Assembly (NCBI GenBank): GCA_003566335.1
Contig: PXDR01000547.1
Span: 1-5,010 of the forward strand
Direction of reading: 5' to 3'
DNA: 5,010 nt
Source of the DNA: Cyanobacteria bacterium T3Sed10_344R1
Lineage (GTDB): Bacteria; Cyanobacteriota; Cyanobacteriia; Phormidesmidales; Phormidesmidaceae
Positions 1 through 5,010 of the stretch are shown piece by piece. The notes under the pieces were generated by a model. It was not told the origin of the DNA. It made no database searches and saw only the letters and a list, made by a program, of their open reading frames with translations. Position 1 is the first letter of the stretch. Each line of letters opens with the position of its first letter. The position numbers were made by a program, and so were the translations under genes.

Positions 1-853
1 CGTCGTCGCCATCGCCGATGATTACGGTTTCACCCGAATCAGTGATGATGGTTTCGGTGATCACGATGTAGCGAGACGAAATTCGCTCAACTCGCTCTTG
101 CACCACCAACGCTTGGTAGACAATGGCGCAAGCTTCAGCCCGGGTGACCACTTGGGTCAGGTTGAGGGTGTTAACGGTGGGGTAGTTGATGATCATGCCC
201 CGCTCAGTCAGGGCGGCGATGATTTCCCGGAATTCCGTCGGAATGGTGTCAGCGTCAGAGTAAACGCTGAGGATTTGGTCAACGCTGCTACCTGAGGTGA
301 CGGTGGTGTAGCCTAGCCCCCGGGCCATCGACACCAGCATATCTAGGCGGGTGAGAGACGCATTGGGATCAAAGGCATTGCCTGGCCCGAGGTTGACGAA
401 CCCAGTGGAGTACGCCTGCTGAATCGCGCTGTAGGCCCAGAAGCTCTCAGAGAGATTGCTAATGCTTTGCACTTGCCGCATGGGCCGCAGGTCAAAGGCT
501 TGGGTCACCAGCGCCGCAAACTGGGCATTGGTCAGGGCCGACTCCGGCATGAAGGTGTTATTCGGGAAGCCGCTGGCGATGTTGAGTTGGGTCAGTTGCT
601 GAATGAACTGAGTAGCCCAAAACCCCTGGCCGACGTCGCCAAAGGAGGGTAGAGAGGGCAGAGCCTGAGCGGTGCGAGTTTCGCCCTCGGCTTCAGCCTG
701 TGGGGTGGTTTCAGCCTCGGTTTCGACTGCCCCCCCTTCAGACTGGGCTACCGAGGGCGCGACTCGGCCAAAGGGTAGTAGGGAAAAGACCAGTGCGATC
801 GCAGCGCCACCGGCTGCCAAACGGAGAAGAAGCAGTTGGTAAAAGCGGTTCAT
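1..853 (-). CDS. Exported protein with three N-terminal SLH domains (partial, C-terminus outside window)
   Basis: The frame is open from an ATG at 853 to the window edge, giving 284 residues with no stop. Residues 1-36 look like a signal peptide: a basic start (MNR), a hydrophobic core, and a likely cut after SVA (34-36). An acidic Glu/Thr/Ala-rich spacer (38-64) follows. Three S-layer-homology repeats come next: about 71-120 (FGDVGQGFWA, then GFPNNTFMPE), about 131-181 (ending in a TRLD variant) and about 198-249 (containing TRAEA). The TRAE-type signature is degraded in repeat 1 (TNAQ) and closest to consensus in repeat 3. SLH domains normally bind peptidoglycan-linked polysaccharide, so the protein is probably anchored in the cell envelope. 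The visible tail (250-284) is rich in Ile, Thr and Asp and ends in GDGDD; its function cannot be told. The start is supported by GAGGAG at 862-867, 8 nt before the ATG. An OprB-type porin usually carries one SLH domain, so three argue for another type of surface protein, but the missing part could change this. Confidence 0.88.
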   Translation of the reverse strand, partial: MNRFYQLLLLRLAAGGAAIALVFSLLPFGRVAPSVAQSEGGAVETEAETTPQAEAEGETRTAQALPSLPSFGDVGQGFWATQFIQQLTQLNIASGFPNNTFMPESALTNAQFAALVTQAFDLRPMRQVQSISNLSESFWAYSAIQQAYSTGFVNLGPGNAFDPNASLTRLDMLVSMARGLGYTTVTSGSSVDQILSVYSDADTIPTEFREIIAALTERGMIINYPTVNTLNLTQVVTRAEACAIVYQALVVQERVERISSRYIVITETIITDSGETVIIGDGDD

Positions 854-861
854 GGATGAGA

Positions 862-867
862 CTCCTC
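862..867 (-). promoter_or_regulatory. Shine-Dalgarno of the SLH protein gene
   Basis: GAGGAG on the minus strand, 8 nt upstream of the ATG at 853-851. It is the clearest ribosome-binding site among the three leftward genes and fixes the start of the SLH protein. Confidence 0.7.
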
Positions 868-886
868 AAAAAAAACACAATGCGGT

Positions 887-938
887 GTAGCTGGGCGATG
901 TAGCTGGGCGGTGTAACTAGGCAACGTAACCCGGCAAC
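887..938. repeat. Degenerate 13-bp tandem repeat, four copies
   Basis: Four head-to-tail 13-bp units occupy 887-899 (GTAGCTGGGCGAT), 900-912 (GTAGCTGGGCGGT), 913-925 (GTAACTAGGCAAC) and 926-938 (GTAACCCGGCAAC). Units 1 and 2 differ at one base, and units 3 and 4 at two. A decayed fifth unit may start at 939 (GTAAA). The array fills much of the 117-bp gap between the stop of the carboxylase-like gene and the start of the SLH gene, so it lies in the leader or promoter of the latter. The pattern suggests stepwise duplication. The unit is not the 7-bp type of the well-known cyanobacterial STRR repeats. Confidence 0.75.
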
Positions 939-970
939 GTAAAACTCGATCCCCTGATACCCGAGACAAC

Positions 971-2476
971 TCAGGGCCGCCGTCGGGCTTCTAGGGGCAC
1001 ATCCAGGGGCAAAACCCAGTCGGCAGATGGGGGGAGCTTAATCGGCACCTTGGCCAAATCCACCTCCGGGTCAATCAAGGTTTGGCGCACCCGGCCATTG
1101 AGGGACGAGCGCACCTTGGCCCGCACCTCAACGGGCTCAGTGGCATCTTCGCGAGTGAAGCGTTCGGCCAAGTAATGGCTAAATTGCAGAATCATGTAGG
1201 GCCGACCCGCCAGCTTGCCGACTTGATGCCGGGCCAGGTGATCTTCCGGCCAAACCCGAGTCACAATGTCAGTCTCCGGGTCGCGAACAAAGAATTCGGC
1301 CCGCCCCCGATTCGATCGCAGCTTCATCCGCCAGGAAAACCGGTGCCCCTCCTCCGTCCAAGCCACATCACCGGGATAAGCCCAGTGCCGTAGGGGAACC
1401 AGCAGTTGTAGCACCACGTAGAAGCCCAAGAACCCTAGCAGCAGAGTTTGCTTGCGGGTTAGCTGGGGCAGGGGAGCGGAGGATGTCTGGCGACGGGCCA
1501 CTGCAGTCCGCCAACGGGGCACCAGTCCAGCCCCCATGGTGGCCAACGGACGTTCCTTTGGGGGTGCGGCGGCTGTGGTCGCTGCTTGCCACTGGGGATC
1601 TGGGCGGCCCCAGACCCGAGTCAGCAAAGTCCAGCAGCGCCGAGCTAACTGCCGGGGCCAGTCTGGTTCAAAAAACATGACTGTGGCGGCCATCATGAAC
1701 CAGGGGAAGATGCCGATGGAAAACAGCTCAACATTCGCCAGGTGAAAGGCTAGGGCCAGGATAAAGGCTGCCCACCGGGTGCGCCGCCACAACAAAAACG
1801 GCACTACCAGTAAATCCAGCAGCACCGCGCCATAGTTCATCAAATAAACCATCCATTCTTCGGTGAACCATTGGCCAATCACCGGGAAACTGGTGCGGCT
1901 GGCCAACCACATTCGCAGCGGTTCCCCCCGCAGCCAGTCGCCATTGAGCTTAGCAACGCCGCCGTAGAAGTAAGGGATGCCAATCTGAAATTGCAGCAGC
2001 CACAGGCTCCAGGCCGGGGCCGTTTGGCTTTTAATTTGGGGCTGGCGCAGCACATCCACTGACAGCAGCCGATGGGCGGGTACCAAAATCATCAAAAAGC
2101 TGATCAGGGCCACCAAATAAAAGTGGTTGAGGTAGCGGGCCGCATCCAGCAGAAAGATGTAGGTGAAGCCGAGAAAAAAGAGGGTGGCGCTGAGACGGTA
2201 CCACAGGCCAATCAACATAAAGACGGCGCAAACCGCCATGACTGCGAAGTGGTAGTACATGCCATCCCCAGGCCAGGGCTGTACCCAATCGAAGCCGTAG
2301 TAAGAAAAGTGGAATTCGGGGTCAATCCAGTAGCGGGCAATGCGATCGCGGCTCCAGTAGCGCCACAATTCCCACAGCATGATGGCAGCAAAAGCCACCC
2401 GGAAATAAACCAATGAAGCAATGTCAACCGGAGCAAACAGCCGAGTCCAAAGGGACGGGGTTGTGTCCTGTGTCAC
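971..2476 (-). CDS. Vitamin K-dependent gamma-carboxylase homologue (HTTM / VKG_Carbox family membrane protein)
   Basis: The 501-residue product is a bacterial homologue of the vitamin K-dependent gamma-glutamyl carboxylase (human GGCX). That enzyme couples oxidation of vitamin K hydroquinone to carboxylation of Glu in proteins. The membrane domain has about eight hydrophobic segments (roughly 20-39, 75-92, 96-111, 118-134, 156-173, 213-230, 234-251, 253-269), with a further one at 344-362. Family signatures are LFAPVDIASLVYFR, NHFYL (117-121), GVAKLNGDW (173-181) and FHLANVELFSIG (244-255). From remembered human sequence, K176 aligns with catalytic Lys218, and H118 with His160. The similarity continues into the soluble C-terminal part (WTEEGHRFSW 373-382, DPEVD 469-473), but the long luminal tail of GGCX is absent. 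An Ala/Arg/Pro-rich linker (about 288-340) splits the two parts. The start is uncertain. GTG at 2476 leads directly into the conserved region. A TTG at 2572 would add 32 residues unlike the family. Neither has a good ribosome-binding site. The actual substrate in bacteria is unknown. Confidence 0.87.
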   Translation of the reverse strand: MTQDTTPSLWTRLFAPVDIASLVYFRVAFAAIMLWELWRYWSRDRIARYWIDPEFHFSYYGFDWVQPWPGDGMYYHFAVMAVCAVFMLIGLWYRLSATLFFLGFTYIFLLDAARYLNHFYLVALISFLMILVPAHRLLSVDVLRQPQIKSQTAPAWSLWLLQFQIGIPYFYGGVAKLNGDWLRGEPLRMWLASRTSFPVIGQWFTEEWMVYLMNYGAVLLDLLVVPFLLWRRTRWAAFILALAFHLANVELFSIGIFPWFMMAATVMFFEPDWPRQLARRCWTLLTRVWGRPDPQWQAATTAAAPPKERPLATMGAGLVPRWRTAVARRQTSSAPLPQLTRKQTLLLGFLGFYVVLQLLVPLRHWAYPGDVAWTEEGHRFSWRMKLRSNRGRAEFFVRDPETDIVTRVWPEDHLARHQVGKLAGRPYMILQFSHYLAERFTREDATEPVEVRAKVRSSLNGRVRQTLIDPEVDLAKVPIKLPPSADWVLPLDVPLEARRRP

Positions 2477-2599
2477 GAGAAATAGCCAGCGGATAGAACA
2501 AGCGAGCTGAGTTAGACAGCCATGGCCAGATTGGCAACGGCTGCGGGCAGATGCGTTGCAGTTAGGGGCCAATTCTCACGTTTCAGCGTCTCTACAGAA

Positions 2600-2608
2600 T
2601 CTATATCA
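2600..2608 (-). promoter_or_regulatory. Possible extended -10 promoter of the carboxylase-like gene
   Basis: The minus strand reads TGATATAGA, that is a TGn motif directly before a TATAGA box, inside AT-rich intergenic DNA. No -35 box at standard spacing was found, which an extended -10 can tolerate. Transcription would begin near 2593, leaving about 117 nt of leader before the GTG at 2476, or about 20 nt before the TTG at 2572. This is motif evidence only. Confidence 0.3.
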
Positions 2609-2690
2609 GGCTCAAAAAGCAATCACGGGAACACATCCCAAAATTTGAGCTGATTTTCCTGCATTCAGGCCATAACTGCCCGCAATCATA

Positions 2691-2715
2691 CCTGCCCAGA
2701 CCAAGCAGGCTGGGC
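2691..2715. repeat. Overlapping, mutually exclusive short inverted repeats
   Basis: CCTGC (2691-2695) can pair with GCAGG (2705-2709), and GCCCAG (2694-2699) can pair with CTGGGC (2710-2715). The two stems share bases, so only one can form at a time. Neither is followed by a run of T on the appropriate strand, so this is not a standard intrinsic terminator. It lies downstream of the hydrolase stop. Confidence 0.4.
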
Positions 2716-2794
2716 TAATGTTTCGTAAATTCAGAAAAAAACAGGGATTTCAGTATTAAGCCAGACCCGGGGTGTCGATGGGCACCTCTGTGGG

Positions 2795-3682
2795 CTAGCT
2801 GTGCTCAGCTACCCAGGTTTGCAGCAGGGGGTTCACCAGTTCAGGCGCTTCATCCTGGGGACAATGGCCCACGCCATCCAGGGGAATAAACTGCTCCACC
2901 ACCGGAAACTCTGCCAGGGCGCGGCCCAGCTCAATCGGCTCCCAGGGATCGGCGGTGCCCCACAGCATCAAGACTGGACAGGTCAACTGGGGCAGCAAAT
3001 CTTCGGCCAGTGGCCCCTGGGAGTAACGCACAAAGGCCAGAAACACGTCTGCGGCCCCTGGATCTCTGGCCGGGGCCAGCAGTAGGTCTACGAGTTCATC
3101 GGTGACGGTTTCAGGCCGACCGTAGGCTTGCCGCAGAATTTTGTGCAGTACCTTGGGGCGGGCCAGGCGGGAAAAGAAAAAGTAGCCGAGTTGGCGATTG
3201 CCCAGCAGTGCCTGCAGCACCGGAGTTGGGGCGCTGCGATACCAGGGCAGGGTAGCCCGCTTACGGTCGTGGAGCAGCCGCAGGGAGCAGTCCAGTAAGG
3301 CGACCCCTCGCACCCAGTCTGGCGCGAACACGGCGGCCTGCATGGCCACAATGCAGCCAATGGAGTTGCCAATCACAAAACAAGCTTCGCCAATCACCGC
3401 CTGACAAAAGTCAACCACTTGCCGACCCCAGGTGTCGAAGGTGTAGGGTAGGGGCTGATTTGGGCTGGGTTTGGCAGACTGCCCAAAGCCCAGCAAGTCG
3501 ATGGCATACACCCGGTGGGTCTGCCCCAAGTCGGGCAGGTTCTTGCGCCAGTGATCGCTAGACGCGCCAAAGCCGTGAATTAACAACAGGGGAGGCCCAG
3601 TCGTCCCAGACTGCTGGTAGCGGATCTTTTGACCTTTCCACTGCCAGTAATGAGACGAAACGGGATAAGCAGAAACGGCCAT
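2795..3682 (-). CDS. Alpha/beta hydrolase fold protein
   Basis: A 295-residue single-domain alpha/beta hydrolase, near the usual family size. From the N-terminus it shows the oxyanion-hole motif HGFG (36-39), the strand and turn AIDLLGFGQS (60-69) typical of this superfamily, and the nucleophile elbow GNSIG with Ser107. The acid is Asp245 in WGTADPW, and the catalytic His273 lies in GVGHCPQDEAPE. All triad members are present, so it should be active. A helical cap region lies between about 137 and 220. There is no signal peptide from this start, so it is likely cytoplasmic or peripheral to the thylakoid. The style (YWQWKGQKIRYQ start, GNSIG elbow) resembles the cyanobacterial and chloroplast hydrolases that include pheophytinase-like esterases, but the substrate cannot be read from sequence. 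ATG at 3682 was chosen because the open frame upstream to a TTG at 3781 adds 33 residues with no family character and crosses AT-rich, promoter-like DNA. No clear Shine-Dalgarno is visible. Confidence 0.9.
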   Translation of the reverse strand: MAVSAYPVSSHYWQWKGQKIRYQQSGTTGPPLLLIHGFGASSDHWRKNLPDLGQTHRVYAIDLLGFGQSAKPSPNQPLPYTFDTWGRQVVDFCQAVIGEACFVIGNSIGCIVAMQAAVFAPDWVRGVALLDCSLRLLHDRKRATLPWYRSAPTPVLQALLGNRQLGYFFFSRLARPKVLHKILRQAYGRPETVTDELVDLLLAPARDPGAADVFLAFVRYSQGPLAEDLLPQLTCPVLMLWGTADPWEPIELGRALAEFPVVEQFIPLDGVGHCPQDEAPELVNPLLQTWVAEHS

Positions 3683-3843
3683 GATCAAGCCCAAGCTGAA
3701 GGGTCTTTTACATAAGTTTACAGTTTCCCGCCCTGGGTTGGCCAAATGGCGGCGGTTGCCTGGCTGGCAAGGCTGTGCCAACGGGGCTTAATCGGCTGAA
3801 ATTGAGCTGGGTAACCGGCGTCAGCATGAATGTTCCGTATTCT

Positions 3844-3851
3844 GCGATCGC
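3844..3851. repeat. HIP1 octamer in the divergent region
   Basis: A palindromic GCGATCGC. The other three copies lie inside genes: 795-802 (SLH protein), 2342-2349 (carboxylase-like) and 4672-4679 (membrane protein). This density is the hallmark of many cyanobacterial genomes and is the main basis for the taxonomic call. Confidence 0.9.
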
Positions 3852-3858
3852 AGCCCTG

Positions 3859-3886
3859 TAGATCTAGGCCATTAGATCTAGGCCAT
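3859..3886. repeat. Exact 14-bp tandem duplication containing TAGATCTA palindromes
   Basis: TAGATCTAGGCCAT occurs twice without a gap, at 3859-3872 and 3873-3886. Each unit begins with the 8-bp palindrome TAGATCTA and contains GGCC. A related remnant, TTAGGCCACT, follows near 3910. It could be a paired operator or a recent slippage duplication. Confidence 0.75.
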
Positions 3887-3888
3887 TT

Positions 3889-3900
3889 GGTCTTTAGACC
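3889..3900. repeat. Short perfect inverted repeat GGTCT-TT-AGACC
   Basis: Two 5-bp arms with a 2-base centre, two bases after the 14-bp duplication and about 80 bp before the membrane protein start. A loop this short is poor for an RNA hairpin, so a DNA-binding dyad is more likely if it has any function. Confidence 0.4.
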
Positions 3901-3971
3901 GCCAGGGATTTAGGCCACTGCATCAACCACCAAACGAGAATCAGACGCAACCAGAACCAGACGAAACATCT

Positions 3972-3976
3972 GAGGA
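3972..3976 (+). promoter_or_regulatory. Shine-Dalgarno of the unknown membrane protein gene
   Basis: GAGGA within CTGAGGACAAC, 5 nt before the ATG at 3982. It supports this start over later in-frame candidates. Confidence 0.65.
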
Positions 3977-3981
3977 CAACT

Positions 3982-4992
3982 ATGCAAGTCAAACTTTACT
4001 TAGGCGAAGCGTTGGGGTTAATCTTCAAAACCCTGCCGTTTATCTGGATTCGCCTCGGCACCTATGCCCTCCTGGGAATTGGCTTAGCGGTCTATTTCGC
4101 CGTGGCGGGGGGGGGGGCCTGGTTGTTAGCAGATTTCATCCCTCTGTTAGGCATTATTGTCTTCCTGATCGCCTGGGGCGGAGCCTGGGCCTTAGTGCAG
4201 TGGGCCTCGCGCTACTTCTTTTATTTGCTGCGGGCAGCCCATACGGCGGTGATGACCGAGCACATTGTTCACGGTCGCGGCCCGACGGGCTCTCAGGTGG
4301 CCTACGGCAAACAGCAGGTGATGGATCGCTTCCGCGACACCAGCATTATGTTTGCGGTGGATCAGGTAGTGGATGGAGTGGTGCGCAACATTAACCGCAC
4401 CTTTGCCCGCCTGACCCGCATTTTGCCGATTCCGGGCCAAAAGAACCTGAACAAAATTGTTAGTCAGGTCACGAAATTCGCCACCACCTACATTGATGAG
4501 GCCATTCTCAGCCGGGCCTACCAGTACCGGGAGCAAAATGTCTGGGCCGTGGCTCAGGATGGGGTGATTCTCTATGCCCAAGCCTGGAAGCCGGTGCTGG
4601 CCAATGCCGCAGCGCTGACGGTCATTAGCTTTTTGGAAATGGCCCTGGTGCTGGTGATTTTGGGGGTGCCTGCGATCGCAGTAGGAGCCCTCTTTCCCTT
4701 ACTGCGGGTGCCCTTAGGGGTGCTGGTGCTGCTGGGGGTATGGATGTTTAAGCTGGCCGTCTCTGACGCCTACGCCCTAGCCGCGACCCTACTGGCCTAC
4801 CACCGGGCCACGGCAGGAGTTGCCCCCAACCCAGAATGGCAAGCTCGCCTAGAGCAAGGCAGCGACAAGTTTCGTCAACTGCGAGATAGGGCTACGGAGG
4901 CGATGGCCCAATCTAGGTCTCAACCCAGAGATAGCGCGCCCAACCGTCGGCCTGCGGATCTAGACTCCGGCGATCTAGAACCCGGACTATAG
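3982..4992 (+). CDS. Multi-pass membrane protein of unknown function
   Basis: I do not recognise the family of this 336-residue protein. It has a hydrophobic N-terminal part with segments at about 20-42 and 52-76, and a mostly polar, helical middle (about 92-205). That middle includes RDTSIMFAVDQVVDGVVRNINRTFARL and an apparent loop at LPIPGQKN (148-155). Two or three further hydrophobic segments follow (about 208-230, 231-243, 245-266), then a charged, probably disordered tail (about 284-336) rich in Arg, Asp, Pro and Ser. There is no signal peptide of the cleaved type, and no transporter, protease or enzyme motif was seen. It is probably an integral inner or thylakoid membrane protein. The coding sequence contains an uninterrupted run of 11 G (4107-4117) encoding GGG at residues 43-45. 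The gene stands alone, divergent from the hydrolase. The start is supported by GAGGA 5 nt upstream, and the stop is TAG at 4990-4992. Codon use and the internal HIP1 site match the neighbours, so recent transfer is unlikely. Confidence 0.85.
   Translation: MQVKLYLGEALGLIFKTLPFIWIRLGTYALLGIGLAVYFAVAGGGAWLLADFIPLLGIIVFLIAWGGAWALVQWASRYFFYLLRAAHTAVMTEHIVHGRGPTGSQVAYGKQQVMDRFRDTSIMFAVDQVVDGVVRNINRTFARLTRILPIPGQKNLNKIVSQVTKFATTYIDEAILSRAYQYREQNVWAVAQDGVILYAQAWKPVLANAAALTVISFLEMALVLVILGVPAIAVGALFPLLRVPLGVLVLLGVWMFKLAVSDAYALAATLLAYHRATAGVAPNPEWQARLEQGSDKFRQLRDRATEAMAQSRSQPRDSAPNRRPADLDSGDLEPGL
4107..4117 (+). repeat. G11 homopolymer inside the unknown membrane protein gene
   Basis: Eleven consecutive G cover the end of codon 42 to the start of codon 46. 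In the given sequence the frame is open. One G fewer would meet TAG at 4127-4129, and one G more would meet TAA at 4392-4394, so any single-base slip truncates the protein early. Confidence 0.9.
4957..4979 (+). repeat. Direct repeat GATCTAGA at the 3' end of the membrane protein gene
   Basis: GATCTAGA occurs at 4957-4964 and 4972-4979 with 7 bases between, encoding the DLD and DLE of the acidic C-terminal end. It shares GATCTAG with the 14-bp repeats in the upstream control region. It may be only local codon similarity. Confidence 0.35.
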
Positions 4993-5010
4993 CTACTGCC
5001 CCCCAGAACC

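Larger units (their letters stand above)
2477..2794. other. Intergenic region between hydrolase stop and carboxylase-like start
   Basis: This 318-bp stretch is noticeably more AT-rich than the flanking genes. No convincing gene was found. The part from 2477 to 2572 is open in the frame of the carboxylase-like gene and could encode an N-terminal extension from a TTG. It also holds a possible extended -10 box (2600-2608), a pair of overlapping short stems (2691-2715) and an A7 run (2735-2741, read as T7 on the minus strand) without a strong hairpin before it. It must contain the 3' end of the hydrolase transcript, and probably the promoter of the carboxylase-like gene. Confidence 0.6.
3683..3981. 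promoter_or_regulatory. Divergent control region between hydrolase and unknown membrane protein gene
   Basis: This 299-bp region separates two divergently transcribed genes and must hold both promoters. No -35/-10 pair at good spacing stands out in either direction. On the hydrolase side there is an AT-rich patch (about 3705-3722) with TATGTA on the minus strand at 3709-3714. The centre has a HIP1 site, a 14-bp tandem duplication and a short hairpin. From about 3921 to 3970 the plus strand is G-poor and A/C-rich, with a near-repeat of CAGACGCAAC (3942-3951) and CAGACGAAAC (3958-3967). This suggests a little-structured leader before the membrane protein gene. Confidence 0.5.

Noticed and set aside
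730..736. C7 run in the SLH gene (G7 on the coding strand) as a second slippage tract
   Set aside because: Seven bases is short for contingency loci and not unusual in DNA of this GC content.
887..938. CRISPR array
   Set aside because: Units are 13 bp and contiguous with no spacers.
2072..2416. Plus-strand open frame of 114 codons
   Set aside because: It is antisense to the conserved membrane domain of the carboxylase-like gene; its composition is that of a shadow frame.
2477..2572. N-terminal extension of the carboxylase-like protein from TTG at 2572
   Set aside because: It adds 32 residues, Cys- and Ser-rich at first, that do not resemble family N-termini, and the TTG has no ribosome-binding site. 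The GTG at 2476 leads straight into conserved sequence. The extension cannot be fully excluded.
2735..2741. T7 on the minus strand as intrinsic terminator of the hydrolase gene
   Set aside because: No stable GC-rich hairpin immediately precedes the T run; only 4-bp stems such as GGTG/CACC can be drawn, and they lie too far upstream.
3683..3781. N-terminal extension of the hydrolase from TTG at 3781
   Set aside because: The 33 added residues lack family similarity and overlap AT-rich, promoter-like DNA. The internal ATG at 3682 fits known hydrolase length.
4192..4581. Minus-strand open frame of 129 codons
   Set aside because: It lies wholly inside the membrane protein gene on the opposite strand and has no recognisable protein features or separate ribosome-binding site.

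Overview
The window looks like cyanobacterial chromosome. Four copies of the HIP1 octamer GCGATCGC occur in 5 kb (795-802, 2342-2349, 3844-3851, 4672-4679). The DNA is moderately GC-rich, and the coding content fits: an N-terminal SLH surface protein, a chloroplast-like alpha/beta hydrolase and a membrane carboxylase-like protein. A filamentous, Leptolyngbya-like host is a guess from general character only. No RNA genes, CRISPR arrays or mobile elements were seen.

Three genes read leftwards. From right to left they are: an alpha/beta hydrolase (2795-3682) with an intact Ser-Asp-His triad; a full-length bacterial homologue of vitamin K-dependent gamma-glutamyl carboxylase, HTTM/VKG_Carbox type (971-2476); and the first 284 residues of an exported protein with three SLH domains (853 to beyond position 1). 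The gaps between them (318 and 117 bp) are too large for a tight operon, so each may have its own promoter. One gene reads rightwards: a 336-residue multi-pass membrane protein of unknown function (3982-4992). It is divergent from the hydrolase across a roughly 300-bp control region.

The noncoding stretches hold small repeats. A degenerate 13-bp tandem array lies in the leader of the SLH gene (887-938). Two exact 14-bp units followed by a GGTCT/AGACC hairpin lie in the divergent region (3859-3900). A pair of mutually exclusive short stems lies between the hydrolase and the carboxylase-like gene (2691-2715).

The genes do not form an obvious pathway. Two observations stand out. The carboxylase homologue keeps the lysine and histidines that align with the active-site region of the human enzyme, in an organism group that makes phylloquinone. 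The unknown membrane protein carries an uninterrupted run of 11 G inside its coding sequence, which could make its expression phase-variable.
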